Below are positions 6,423 through 14,899 of a stretch of 16,195 nucleotides of DNA, piece by piece. The stretch spans positions 1 through 16,195 of the forward strand of contig CAZCPY010000072.1 of NCBI GenBank assembly GCA_964499865.1. The letters run 5' to 3'. A program made the position numbers and the translations under genes. How positions within the stretch are numbered: position 1 is the first letter of the stretch; each line of letters opens with the position of its first letter. Below the pieces are notes generated by a model. The model was given only the letters and a program-made list of their open reading frames with translations. It did no database searches and was not told the DNA's origin. This stretch comes from JANOGU01 sp964499865 (GTDB lineage: Bacteria; Pseudomonadota; Alphaproteobacteria; Rhodobacterales; Rhodobacteraceae).

Positions 6423-6857
6423 CTAGAAACCCTTGATCATCCCTTCCAGCGCGTCCTTTTCCATCGCCAGTTCCGCCAGCCGCGCCTTGACCACGTCGCC
6501 GATGGAAATCAGCCCGACCATCTGGTCGCCCTCCATCACCGGCATGTGGCGAAAGCGCCCCTGCGTCATCAGCTCCATCACCCGCTCCGCGCTGTCCAGC
6601 CGCGAACAGCCCGAGACCTTGGCCGTCATCAGGCTGTCGACCGCATCCGCCAGCACGCCCGGACCCTTGCGCCCGATCTCCCGCACCACGTCGCGTTCCG
6701 ACACGATGCCCGCCACGCGCTTGCCGTCGGGCGAGACGATGATCGCCCCGATCCGCCGGGCCGACAGCGTCTCGGCCACCTTGGCCACGCTGGTCCCCGG
6801 CGGCACCGTCACCACCCCGTCATCCGCCTTGTTCTTGAGGATCTGCTGGACCAGCAT
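6423..6857 (-). CDS. Two-CBS-domain protein
   Basis: A 144-residue stand-alone tandem CBS protein. CBS1 spans about residues 8-65 and includes TLSARRIGAIIVSPDGKRVA followed by GIVSERDVVREI; CBS2 spans about 75-130 and includes MTQGRFRHMPVMEGDQMVGL followed by ISIGDVVKARL. Pairs of CBS domains form a Bateman module that binds adenine nucleotides or related ligands, often sensing energy state, but no catalytic or membrane domain is attached here, so the target is unknown. The S-x-x-D motif of ligand-binding CBS domains is seen twice (SERD and SIGD). The ATG at 6855-6857 has a purine-rich gggagg about 9 bases upstream. It lies just upstream of coaD on the same strand. The family is certain, the role is not. 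Confidence 0.92.
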   Translation of the reverse strand: MLVQQILKNKADDGVVTVPPGTSVAKVAETLSARRIGAIIVSPDGKRVAGIVSERDVVREIGRKGPGVLADAVDSLMTAKVSGCSRLDSAERVMELMTQGRFRHMPVMEGDQMVGLISIGDVVKARLAELAMEKDALEGMIKGF

Positions 6858-6890
6858 CGCACGGGCCTCCCTTCCCTTGCGGCGAAGGGT

Positions 6891-6907
6891 CCGCCCAGCA
6901 AGGGCGG
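6891..6907. terminator. Short hairpin between the LysR gene and the CBS gene
   Basis: The stem ccgccc (6891-6896) and gggcgg (6902-6907) encloses a 5-base loop. It lies about 120 bases beyond the LysR stop codon and 34 bases before the CBS gene start. There is no T tract. It could end the LysR transcript or sit in the leader of the CBS gene. The rest of the 6858-7027 gap shows nothing I can name. Confidence 0.3.
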
Positions 6908-7027
6908 CCTGTCAAGCGTCCGTTACAGGGCCTGCGGGCGTCGCGCGGGAAACCGGCTCCCGCACCCGGTTCGCGGTGACGCGGCCCGATCTGCCGGACG
7001 CCGTGCGGGATGCGGTTCGGGCTCCGG

Positions 7028-7948
7028 CTAGGGCCGGGCCTCACCCCCAAGCCCGCCGCCGCCGCCCGCCCCCTCCAGCCGCGCCACCTCGGCCCGGATC
7101 CCCGCCGCCAGCGCGGCGGCAAAGCGGTCAAGGCGGGCGGACCGGGCGTCGCCGTCGTGGCGGATCAGCCAGAAGGCACGCGACAGCCGGACCTCGGGCA
7201 CCACCGGCACCAGTTCGGGCGCGAAGGGCATGGCGAAGGCATGCACCATCCCCACCCCCGCGCCCGCCCGCAGCCACTGCACCTGCACCGGCACGGCGTT
7301 CGAGGCCAGCGCCACGCGGCCGATCCCAAGGCCCGTCAGATAGTCCAGTTCCTTGTCGAAGATCATGTCGGGGATGTAGCCGACCATCCGGTGGCCCTGC
7401 AGGGCCTCCGCATCCCGGGGCACGCCGGCCTTTGCCAGGTAATCGCGGCTGGCGGCCAGGTGCAGGTGGTAGTCGGCCAGCTTCTGCACGCGCAGCCGCC
7501 CGGCCTCGGGGCGGCTGACGCCGATCGCCAGGTCGGCCTCGCGCCGCGACAGGTTGAACACCCGCGGCAGGGCCACGACCTGCAGGTCGAGGCCGGGGTT
7601 TTCGTCGGCGATCGCCGCCAGCACCTGCGGCAGGATGTAGTTCGCGCAGCCGTCGGGCGCGCCCAGCCTGATCTGCCCCGACAGTCCGGCCGACCCGGCC
7701 CGGAAATCCTCGGCCGCCGCCAGCGCCGCGCCCTCGGCCCGTTCGGCATGCGGCAGCAGGCGCAGCCCGTCGTCGGTCAGCCCGTAGCCCTGCGGCGACT
7801 TCACGAACAGCCGCTGCCCCAGCGCGGCCTCCAGCCGCGCCACGCGGCGGCCCACGGTCGCGGGGTCCAGCCGCAGCCCCTTGCCCGCCGCCGACAGGCT
7901 TTCGGTCCGGGCCACCGCGAGGAACAGGCGCAGGTCGTCCCAGTCCAT
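7028..7948 (-). CDS. LysR family transcriptional regulator
   Basis: A 306-residue LysR-type regulator. The N-terminal winged helix-turn-helix is MDWDDLRLFLAVARTESLSA followed by AGKGLRLDPATVGRRVARLE (residues 1-40), and the wing ends GQRLFVKSPQGYGLTDDG. The remainder is a periplasmic-binding-protein-like effector domain containing LSGQIRLGAPDGCANYILPQ (about residues 89-108). The tail is Gly-rich. Start at 7948 was chosen because homologous LysR proteins begin with MDWDDLR or similar; the open frame reaches 7996 but the extra 16 residues do not resemble the family. It is transcribed away from mmsA with 97 bases between the two start codons, the usual layout for a LysR protein that controls the neighbour and itself. 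The likely inducer would be a valine-pathway intermediate, but this is inference. Confidence 0.93.
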   Translation of the reverse strand: MDWDDLRLFLAVARTESLSAAGKGLRLDPATVGRRVARLEAALGQRLFVKSPQGYGLTDDGLRLLPHAERAEGAALAAAEDFRAGSAGLSGQIRLGAPDGCANYILPQVLAAIADENPGLDLQVVALPRVFNLSRREADLAIGVSRPEAGRLRVQKLADYHLHLAASRDYLAKAGVPRDAEALQGHRMVGYIPDMIFDKELDYLTGLGIGRVALASNAVPVQVQWLRAGAGVGMVHAFAMPFAPELVPVVPEVRLSRAFWLIRHDGDARSARLDRFAAALAAGIRAEVARLEGAGGGGGLGGEARP

Positions 7949-7950
7949 CC

Positions 7951-8012
7951 GTCTTGCATTCCTGCATGATGACTTTGGAATACTTCCCCTGTTCATGGCG
8001 TTTGTGCAAGAC
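7951..8012. promoter_or_regulatory. Candidate LysR operator between the LysR gene and mmsA
   Basis: An 8-bp inverted repeat, gtcttgca (7951-7958) and tgcaagac (8005-8012), is separated by 46 bases. The left arm overlaps a tgca-N4-tgca direct repeat (7955-7966). In the spacer is an A/T-richer stretch, atgatgactttggaatac, unlike the surrounding GC-rich DNA and suitable for overlapping divergent promoters. LysR proteins commonly bind two half-sites tens of bases apart, so this fits, but no T-N11-A motif is compelling. Confidence 0.45.
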
Positions 8013-8045
8013 TATCCTGCCCACGATCCAAGGGAGGACCCCCCC

Positions 8046-9545
8046 ATGCGCGACATCGGCCACTGGCTAGACGGCAAGCTCGTCCCCGGCACCTCGGGCC
8101 GCTTTGCCGAGGTCTACAACCCCGCCACCGGCGAGGTGCAGGCCCGCGTGGCGCTGGCCACGCCGGCGGAACTCGATGCCGCCGTGGCGCGGGCCGCGGC
8201 GGCCCAGGTCAAGTGGGCCGCCACCAACCCGCAGCGCCGGGCGCGCGTGATGATGGCCTTCGGCGCGCTGATCAACCGCGACATGGACAAGCTGGCCGAG
8301 ATGGTCAGCCGCGAACACGGCAAGACCCTGCCCGACGCCCGGGGCGACGTGCAGCGGGGCCTCGAGGTCGTCGAGGTCTGCATGGGCGCGCCCGCGCTTC
8401 TGAAGGGCGAATACATGGACAGCGCGGGCCCCGGCATCGACCTGTGGTCGATGCGCCAGCCGCTGGGCGTGGTCGCGGGCATCACCCCCTTCAACTTTCC
8501 CGCGATGATCCCGCTGTGGAAGATGGCCCCGGCGCTGGTGTCCGGCAACGCGATGATCCTCAAGCCGTCGGAACGCTGCCCCTCGACCGCGCTGGCGCTG
8601 GCCGAACTGCTCAAGGAGGCGGGTCTGCCCGACGGCGTGCTGCAGGTGGTCAACGGCGACAAGGCGGTGGTGGACGCCATCCTCGACAACGACACCGTGC
8701 AGGCGGTGGGCTTCGTGGGCTCCACCCCCATCGCGCAGTACATCTACGGCCGCGCCGCCACCAACGGCAAACGCGCCCAGTGCTTCGGCGGGGCGAAGAA
8801 CCACATGATCATCATGCCCGACGCCGACCTCGACAAGGCGGCGGATGCGCTGATCGGCGCGGGCTTCGGGGCGGCGGGCGAACGCTGCATGGCGATCTCG
8901 GTCGCCGTGCCGGTCGGGGATGCCACGGCCGATGCCCTCATCGACCGGCTGGTGCCACGGATCGAGAAGCTCAAGGTCGGCCCCTACACGGCGGGCAACG
9001 ACGTGGACTTCGGCCCGCTGGTGACGAAGGCCGCGCAGGAACGGGTCAGGGGCCTGATCACCTCGGGCGTCGAGCAGGGCGCGCAGCTGGTGGTGGACGG
9101 CCGCGACTTCCGCCTGCAGGGCTACGAGAACGGCTTCTTCGTCGGCCCGACGCTGTTCGACCGCGTGACGCCTCAGATGGACATCTACAGGCAGGAGATC
9201 TTCGGCCCCGTCCTCAGCCAGGTGCGCGCAAAGTCCTACGACGAGGCGCTGAAGCTGACGATGGACAACGAATACGGCAACGGCACCGCGATCTTCACCG
9301 CCGACGGCGACACCGCGCGCGACTTCGCCTCCCGCGTCAACGTGGGCATGGTGGGGATCAACTTCCCCATCCCGGTGCCGCTGTCCTACTTCACCTTCGG
9401 CGGCTGGAAGAAGTCGTCCTTCGGCGACCTCAACCAGTACGGCCCCGACGCGCTGCGCTTCTACACCCGCACCAAGACCGTCACTGCCCGCTGGTTCAGC
9501 GGCATCAGGGACGGCGCCGCGCTGAACTTCCGGCCGATGGAATGA
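8046..9545 (+). CDS. mmsA: CoA-acylating methylmalonate-semialdehyde dehydrogenase
   Basis: Oxidises methylmalonate (or malonate) semialdehyde with NAD and CoA, giving propionyl-CoA (or acetyl-CoA) and CO2, in valine, thymine and inositol catabolism. The 499-residue length is standard. Visible blocks are the catalytic Asn150 in ITPFNFP, the NAD site FVGSTPIAQYIY (residues 223-234), CFGGAKNHMIIMPDADLD (246-263) and the catalytic Cys281 in GAAGERCMA. In place of the general-base Glu of ordinary aldehyde dehydrogenases the FGGAKN sequence appears, which is the hallmark of the CoA-dependent MMSDH subfamily. The ATG at 8046 has AGGGAGG 9-15 bases upstream and was preferred over the longer frame from 7881, which overlaps the LysR gene. 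It is divergent from that regulator and is followed by a GC-rich hairpin. The similar enzyme IolA is an alternative name, but no inositol genes are nearby. Confidence 0.95.
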   Translation: MRDIGHWLDGKLVPGTSGRFAEVYNPATGEVQARVALATPAELDAAVARAAAAQVKWAATNPQRRARVMMAFGALINRDMDKLAEMVSREHGKTLPDARGDVQRGLEVVEVCMGAPALLKGEYMDSAGPGIDLWSMRQPLGVVAGITPFNFPAMIPLWKMAPALVSGNAMILKPSERCPSTALALAELLKEAGLPDGVLQVVNGDKAVVDAILDNDTVQAVGFVGSTPIAQYIYGRAATNGKRAQCFGGAKNHMIIMPDADLDKAADALIGAGFGAAGERCMAISVAVPVGDATADALIDRLVPRIEKLKVGPYTAGNDVDFGPLVTKAAQERVRGLITSGVEQGAQLVVDGRDFRLQGYENGFFVGPTLFDRVTPQMDIYRQEIFGPVLSQVRAKSYDEALKLTMDNEYGNGTAIFTADGDTARDFASRVNVGMVGINFPIPVPLSYFTFGGWKKSSFGDLNQYGPDALRFYTRTKTVTARWFSGIRDGAALNFRPME

Positions 9546-9556
9546 CCGCGCCGCGC

Positions 9557-9579
9557 CCCGCCCGGCCGGTCCGGGCGGG
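9557..9579. terminator. Hairpin after mmsA
   Basis: A 9-bp stem, cccgcccgg (9557-9565) with ccgggcggg (9571-9579), has a 5-base loop and lies 11 bases beyond the mmsA stop and 10 bases before the stop of the convergent DUF4260 gene. The GC-only stem fits a transcription-blocking structure for both genes, although only short pyrimidine-rich sequence (cccttc) follows. Confidence 0.6.
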
Positions 9580-9588
9580 CGGGGCCCT

Positions 9589-9972
9589 TCAGGCGCCTCG
9601 CCGCCCCGTGCGGCCGAGGTGCGTGTCGTTGAACCCCGTCGGTTCCTTCAAGCCGTAGCCCATCATCCGGTCGAACCCGACATGGCCGACCCACAGGAGG
9701 CCGTAAAGCATCAGCGTGGTGTTCCCCAGGCCCGCCATCCCGGCCACGGCCAACAGAAGGCCCATCCCGTAGAGGTGCAGCAGGTTGTAGACCACGGCCC
9801 CGACCCGAGGCCCGGCGAGGTAGCCCAGAAACCCGAGGTCCGGCGCGAAGAACACCAGCAGCAGCACCCACCAGGCCGGTGCGGGCCCCATCACGACATA
9901 GGCGGCAACGATGCCGGCCGCCGCCAGAAACACCAGCCCGCCCTCGATCCGCTGCCACAGGATTGCCGACAT
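9589..9972 (-). CDS. DUF4260 family membrane protein
   Basis: A 127-residue protein with about four hydrophobic segments (near residues 9-30, 32-52, 58-80 and 83-100). It ends in the signature GYGLKEPTGFNDTHLGRTGR; the G-Y-G-L-K-x-P-T-G-F-x-D-T-H-L-G tail is typical of the DUF4260 family, for which no function is established. The conserved block APDLGFLGYLAGPRVGAVVY and YNLLHLYG are also visible. The start at 9972 was chosen because the family begins immediately before the first helix (MSAILWQRIEGGL); the open frame extends to 10206, but that part overlaps the end of uvrA. It lies 64 bases downstream of uvrA on the same strand, with a palindrome between them, so it may or may not be on the uvrA transcript. 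Confidence 0.88.
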   Translation of the reverse strand: MSAILWQRIEGGLVFLAAAGIVAAYVVMGPAPAWWVLLLVFFAPDLGFLGYLAGPRVGAVVYNLLHLYGMGLLLAVAGMAGLGNTTLMLYGLLWVGHVGFDRMMGYGLKEPTGFNDTHLGRTGRRGA

Positions 9973-9986
9973 CCGTGCCACCCCCC

Positions 9987-10004
9987 GGCGGGGTTCACCC
10001 CGCC
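9987..10004. repeat. 18-bp palindrome, copy 1
   Basis: The sequence ggcggggttcaccccgcc forms a perfect 8-bp stem with a 2-base centre (or a 7-bp stem with a 4-base loop). The identical 18 bases recur at 14877-14894. This copy lies 32 bases beyond the uvrA stop codon (minus strand). It may be a transcript-end hairpin or a dispersed palindromic repeat; there is no T tract. Confidence 0.75.
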
Positions 10005-10036
10005 TGCGCCCTTCGATAGGCGGAACGACCCCCACC

Positions 10037-12901
<2,865 letters not shown>

Positions 12902-12968
12902 GTCGTGCCCCCTCAGGTCCGAAGGCGCAACATAGGGCCCCCGCGGCGAGTCTCCAACCCAAAATAGT

Positions 12969-12983
12969 GAACGTAAAATGAAC
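12969..12983 (-). promoter_or_regulatory. SOS box (LexA site), GTTC-N7-GTTC
   Basis: The plus strand reads gaacgtaaaatgaac, so the minus strand reads GTTC-ATTTTAC-GTTC, a perfect match to the LexA recognition motif known for alphaproteobacteria (GTTC-N7-GTTC). It lies 68 bases upstream of the uvrA ATG, where a promoter-overlapping operator would be expected, and 107 bases before the first plus-strand start on the other side. uvrA is a classical SOS gene, which supports the call. Confidence 0.9.
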
Positions 12984-13089
12984 ATCTCTCCACTTGCGAC
13001 TGCGGCATGATGTGTTTATGATGTCAAACTGCGGCCGTTTGCATCAGCCGCCTACAAACAAACAACTCAGGACCCAGGTGGAGCGCGCA

Positions 13090-13125
13090 ATGGAAAGAAG
13101 TCTAACCGGTGCCGGAATGACCTGA
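13090..13125 (+). other. Possible 11-codon leader peptide
   Basis: An ATG at 13090 preceded by aggtgg (13076-13081) opens a frame reading MERSLTGAGMT, then stops at 13123-13125. It sits 36 bases before the small membrane protein gene. It could be a leader peptide coupled to that gene, or a chance frame; its length and the ribosome-binding site are the only support. Confidence 0.25.
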
Positions 13126-13136
13126 CGGTGGTTCCC

Positions 13137-13157
13137 GGCCCCTCGGCTGAGAGGGCC
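13137..13157 (+). promoter_or_regulatory. Hairpin covering the ribosome-binding site of the small membrane protein gene
   Basis: ggcc (13137-13140), a bulged C, then ctc (13142-13144) can pair with gag-ggcc (13151-13157) around a 6-base loop. The Shine-Dalgarno-like gagagg (13149-13154), 7 bases before the ATG at 13162, overlaps the 3' strand and loop. This could limit translation until unfolded. Confidence 0.35.
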
Positions 13158-13161
13158 AGCA

Positions 13162-13440
13162 ATGAAGATCAAGGACCAGCTCGCCCCAGTAGGGGAGGAT
13201 TGGCAAATCAACATCGCCATCGAGGAGATCAAGGAAAAGCGACGCGAGAACAACGACAAGAGACGCTTCCAGATCGCTGTGTCGGTCATGTCCGGAATTG
13301 CAGCGGGAGCCACGGGCCTCGGTGCCTACGGGCTCTATGCGGGAGGCTTTTCAGCTGTGTCGGGGTTCTGGACAGCGACGGGTCCGATCTTTGGCGCCAT
13401 CATTGGGTATTACTTTGGCAAAAACGGAGACACTTCCTGA
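13162..13440 (+). CDS. Small two-helix membrane protein, unrecognised
   Basis: A 92-residue protein I do not recognise. Residues 1-35 are hydrophilic and charged (MKIKDQLAPVGEDWQ, then IEEIKEKRRENNDKRR, likely helical). They are followed by two hydrophobic segments, about 36-58 (RFQIAVSVMSGIAAGATGLG) and 63-86 (FSAVSGFWTATGPIFGAIIG), and a short tail YYFGKNGDTS. The second segment and its Gly-rich turn look like a small membrane hairpin. The start has gagagg 7 bases upstream. The 3' end overlaps the next gene by 26 bases, which suggests translational coupling. Base composition and codon use (AAG, AGA, TAT, TTT) are visibly less GC-biased than in the neighbours, so horizontal acquisition is possible. 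It faces the uvrA SOS box, which might control it. Function unknown. Confidence 0.75.
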   Translation: MKIKDQLAPVGEDWQINIAIEEIKEKRRENNDKRRFQIAVSVMSGIAAGATGLGAYGLYAGGFSAVSGFWTATGPIFGAIIGYYFGKNGDTS

Positions 13441-13660
13441 GGACGACCGCAGCACCACGCGAGTCCAGTTCGAGATGGCCGCACGGTCAATGGAACGGCT
13501 GCGTGTCCTGAAGGATCGAACCGAGGCGGCTTCCTATGCGGAAGTCGTGCGCAATGCGCTTCGCTTCTACGAGTTCCTCGTTGAGGAAGCGGAGAAGGGC
13601 AATGAGGTGGTGATAGAGCACAAGGACGGAAACAAGCGGACAGTGCTCGTCCATCAGTGA
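13415..13660 (+). CDS. Ribbon-helix-helix (CopG-like) protein, probable TTG start
   Basis: The predicted protein is 81 residues from a TTG at 13415. The core is a short beta-strand TRVQFEM, then a first helix ARSMERLRVLKDRTEA, a turn, and a second helix SYAEVVRNALRFYEFLVEEA. It closes with KGNEVVIEHKDGNKRTVLVHQ, a possible C-terminal beta-hairpin. This order fits the ribbon-helix-helix DNA-binding fold, which forms dimers through the strand. There is no ATG or GTG between the upstream gene and the strand; the first ATG (13475) falls inside the fold and would remove the DNA-contacting strand. The TTG start therefore looks right, with translation coupled to the upstream gene. Its stop overlaps the convergent MFS stop region by 7 bases. 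It could regulate its own operon or be an antitoxin-like partner; both are inference. Confidence 0.65.
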   Translation: MAKTETLPEDDRSTTRVQFEMAARSMERLRVLKDRTEAASYAEVVRNALRFYEFLVEEAEKGNEVVIEHKDGNKRTVLVHQ

Positions 13661-14799
13661 CGTTTGCGCCGGGCCGCCAGCCAGGCGTGCATCGCGATCC
13701 CGCCCAGGCTCAGCACCAGCGCAAAGCCCGCGATCCCCCAGGCCCCGAACCCCGCGACCAGCGCCGCCAGCAGGGGCGTGCCCGTCGTGGTGCCCACATT
13801 GCCAAGCTGCGCCACCGCCCCCGCGGCGCGCGCGCGGTCCTCGGGGCCGTCGTTCAGCGCCGGGATGGCGGCGAAACTCGCGCCCTGCACCAGCCCCAGC
13901 GCCCCCGCCAGCGCCAGCGCCGCGACGGCCATCCCCGCGGGCCCGGCCAGCAGCCCCGGCGCGGCCAGCGCGGCCAGGGCAAAGCCCGTCTGCGCCACCC
14001 CCACCGGCCCCAGCCGCGGCAGCAGCCAGACGCCAAGCGTCAGCGACAGCGCGATGGACACCAGCGGCATGCCGGTCGCCACCGGCACCCGCATCGCGGG
14101 CGGCAGCAGGGGTGGCAGCAGGGTCAGGATCGCGACATAGGCGGCGGTGTAGAAGACGAACCCCAGCGCCGGGGCGGCGACGCGGGGGCTGGCGTAGATC
14201 GCGCGGTGCTCGGCCAGCAGGCCGCGGCGGACACCTGACGGCGGGGGCGGATCCGGCGGCAGCAGCGCCCGGAGCGCAAGGGCCAGCGCCGCCATCCAGG
14301 CCGCATGCCCCAGGAACAGCCCCGCCACCCCCTGCGCCGCGATCACCCCGGGCGCCAGCAGCGCCAGCGCCGCATAGGTCAGCCCGAAGAAGGTGGACCA
14401 CAGCGTCATCGCGGCCCCCTGCCAGCGGCCCGCCGCGACCGTCGCGATGACCGTGGGCCCGACGACCACGATGGCCAGATGCGACAGCCCCTCGACCAGG
14501 CGCGAGGCCAGCATCAGCGGATAGGGCAGCCCCGCCGCCTGCACCGCCGACACCGCCGCCCCCATCACCATCGCCGCGACAATCGCCCGCCGCGGCCCAA
14601 TCCGGGCAACCAGAAGCCCCGCCGTGGTGCCGAAGACCAGCCCCAAGACCCCCACCACCGAAACGATCCAGCCCAGGCCCACCGGCCCCGCGCCCGGATA
14701 GGCCGCCTCCAGCGCCTCCAGCGCGAAGGAGATCTTGCCGAACTGCGCCGCGGCCCCAAGGCCCGCAAGGAACAGCGCAAGGACGATCAGAACCGGCAT
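13654..14799 (-). CDS. Major facilitator superfamily transporter
   Basis: A 381-residue protein with about 12 hydrophobic segments, ending in the basic tail LAARRKRH. Visible features are the N-terminal helix MPVLIVLALFLAGLGAAAQF, the loop motif LVARIGPRRAIV between helices 2 and 3 (a degenerate MFS motif A), and SRLVEGLSHLAIVVVGPTVI in helix 4 and the following segment, with the Arg and Glu often found there. The central loop LPPDPPPPSGVRRGLLAEHR divides the two halves. The substrate cannot be inferred from sequence. The start at 14799 was chosen because it opens directly into helix 1; the frame continues upstream to 14862, so the longer form cannot be excluded. It lies downstream of lpd on the same strand with a palindrome between them. 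Its stop codon overlaps the end of the convergent RHH gene. Confidence 0.85.
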   Translation of the reverse strand: MPVLIVLALFLAGLGAAAQFGKISFALEALEAAYPGAGPVGLGWIVSVVGVLGLVFGTTAGLLVARIGPRRAIVAAMVMGAAVSAVQAAGLPYPLMLASRLVEGLSHLAIVVVGPTVIATVAAGRWQGAAMTLWSTFFGLTYAALALLAPGVIAAQGVAGLFLGHAAWMAALALALRALLPPDPPPPSGVRRGLLAEHRAIYASPRVAAPALGFVFYTAAYVAILTLLPPLLPPAMRVPVATGMPLVSIALSLTLGVWLLPRLGPVGVAQTGFALAALAAPGLLAGPAGMAVAALALAGALGLVQGASFAAIPALNDGPEDRARAAGAVAQLGNVGTTTGTPLLAALVAGFGAWGIAGFALVLSLGGIAMHAWLAARRKRH

Positions 14800-14875
14800 G
14801 CGCCCGTCATCGCCCGCCCGCGCCGCCACCGCAAGCACCCCCGGGGCGCTTCTGCGCGCCACCCCGTCAAGCGCC

Positions 14876-14895
14876 GGGCGGGGTTCACCCCGCCC
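14876..14895. repeat. 18-bp palindrome, copy 2 (20 bp here)
   Basis: The sequence gggcggggttcaccccgccc is a perfect palindrome apart from its 2-base centre and includes the same 18 bases found at 9987-10004. It lies 4 bases after the lpd stop codon on the minus strand. It may act as a transcript-end hairpin or be a member of a dispersed palindromic family. Confidence 0.75.
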
Positions 14896-14899
14896 CCCG

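Larger units (their letters stand above)
12902..13161. other. Divergent regulatory region between uvrA and the small membrane protein gene
   Basis: About 260 bases without an assigned gene. It holds the SOS box (12969-12983), an A/T-richer stretch at roughly 12960-13080 that should contain the uvrA promoter, an 11-codon frame (13090-13125) and a hairpin over the ribosome-binding site of the next gene. Exact -35 and -10 boxes cannot be placed with confidence. Confidence 0.6.

Noticed and set aside
7881..8045. A longer N-terminus for mmsA
   Set aside because: The extra 55 residues overlap the LysR gene and its promoter region and have no family match, while the ATG at 8046 has a strong AGGGAGG.
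13412..13430. A caaaaac stretch near the end of the small membrane protein gene, considered as a programmed -1 frameshift site joining it to the RHH frame
   Set aside because: The RHH frame is +1 relative to the upstream frame, not -1, and there are only five A residues, so the classic A-AAA-AAC heptamer is absent.
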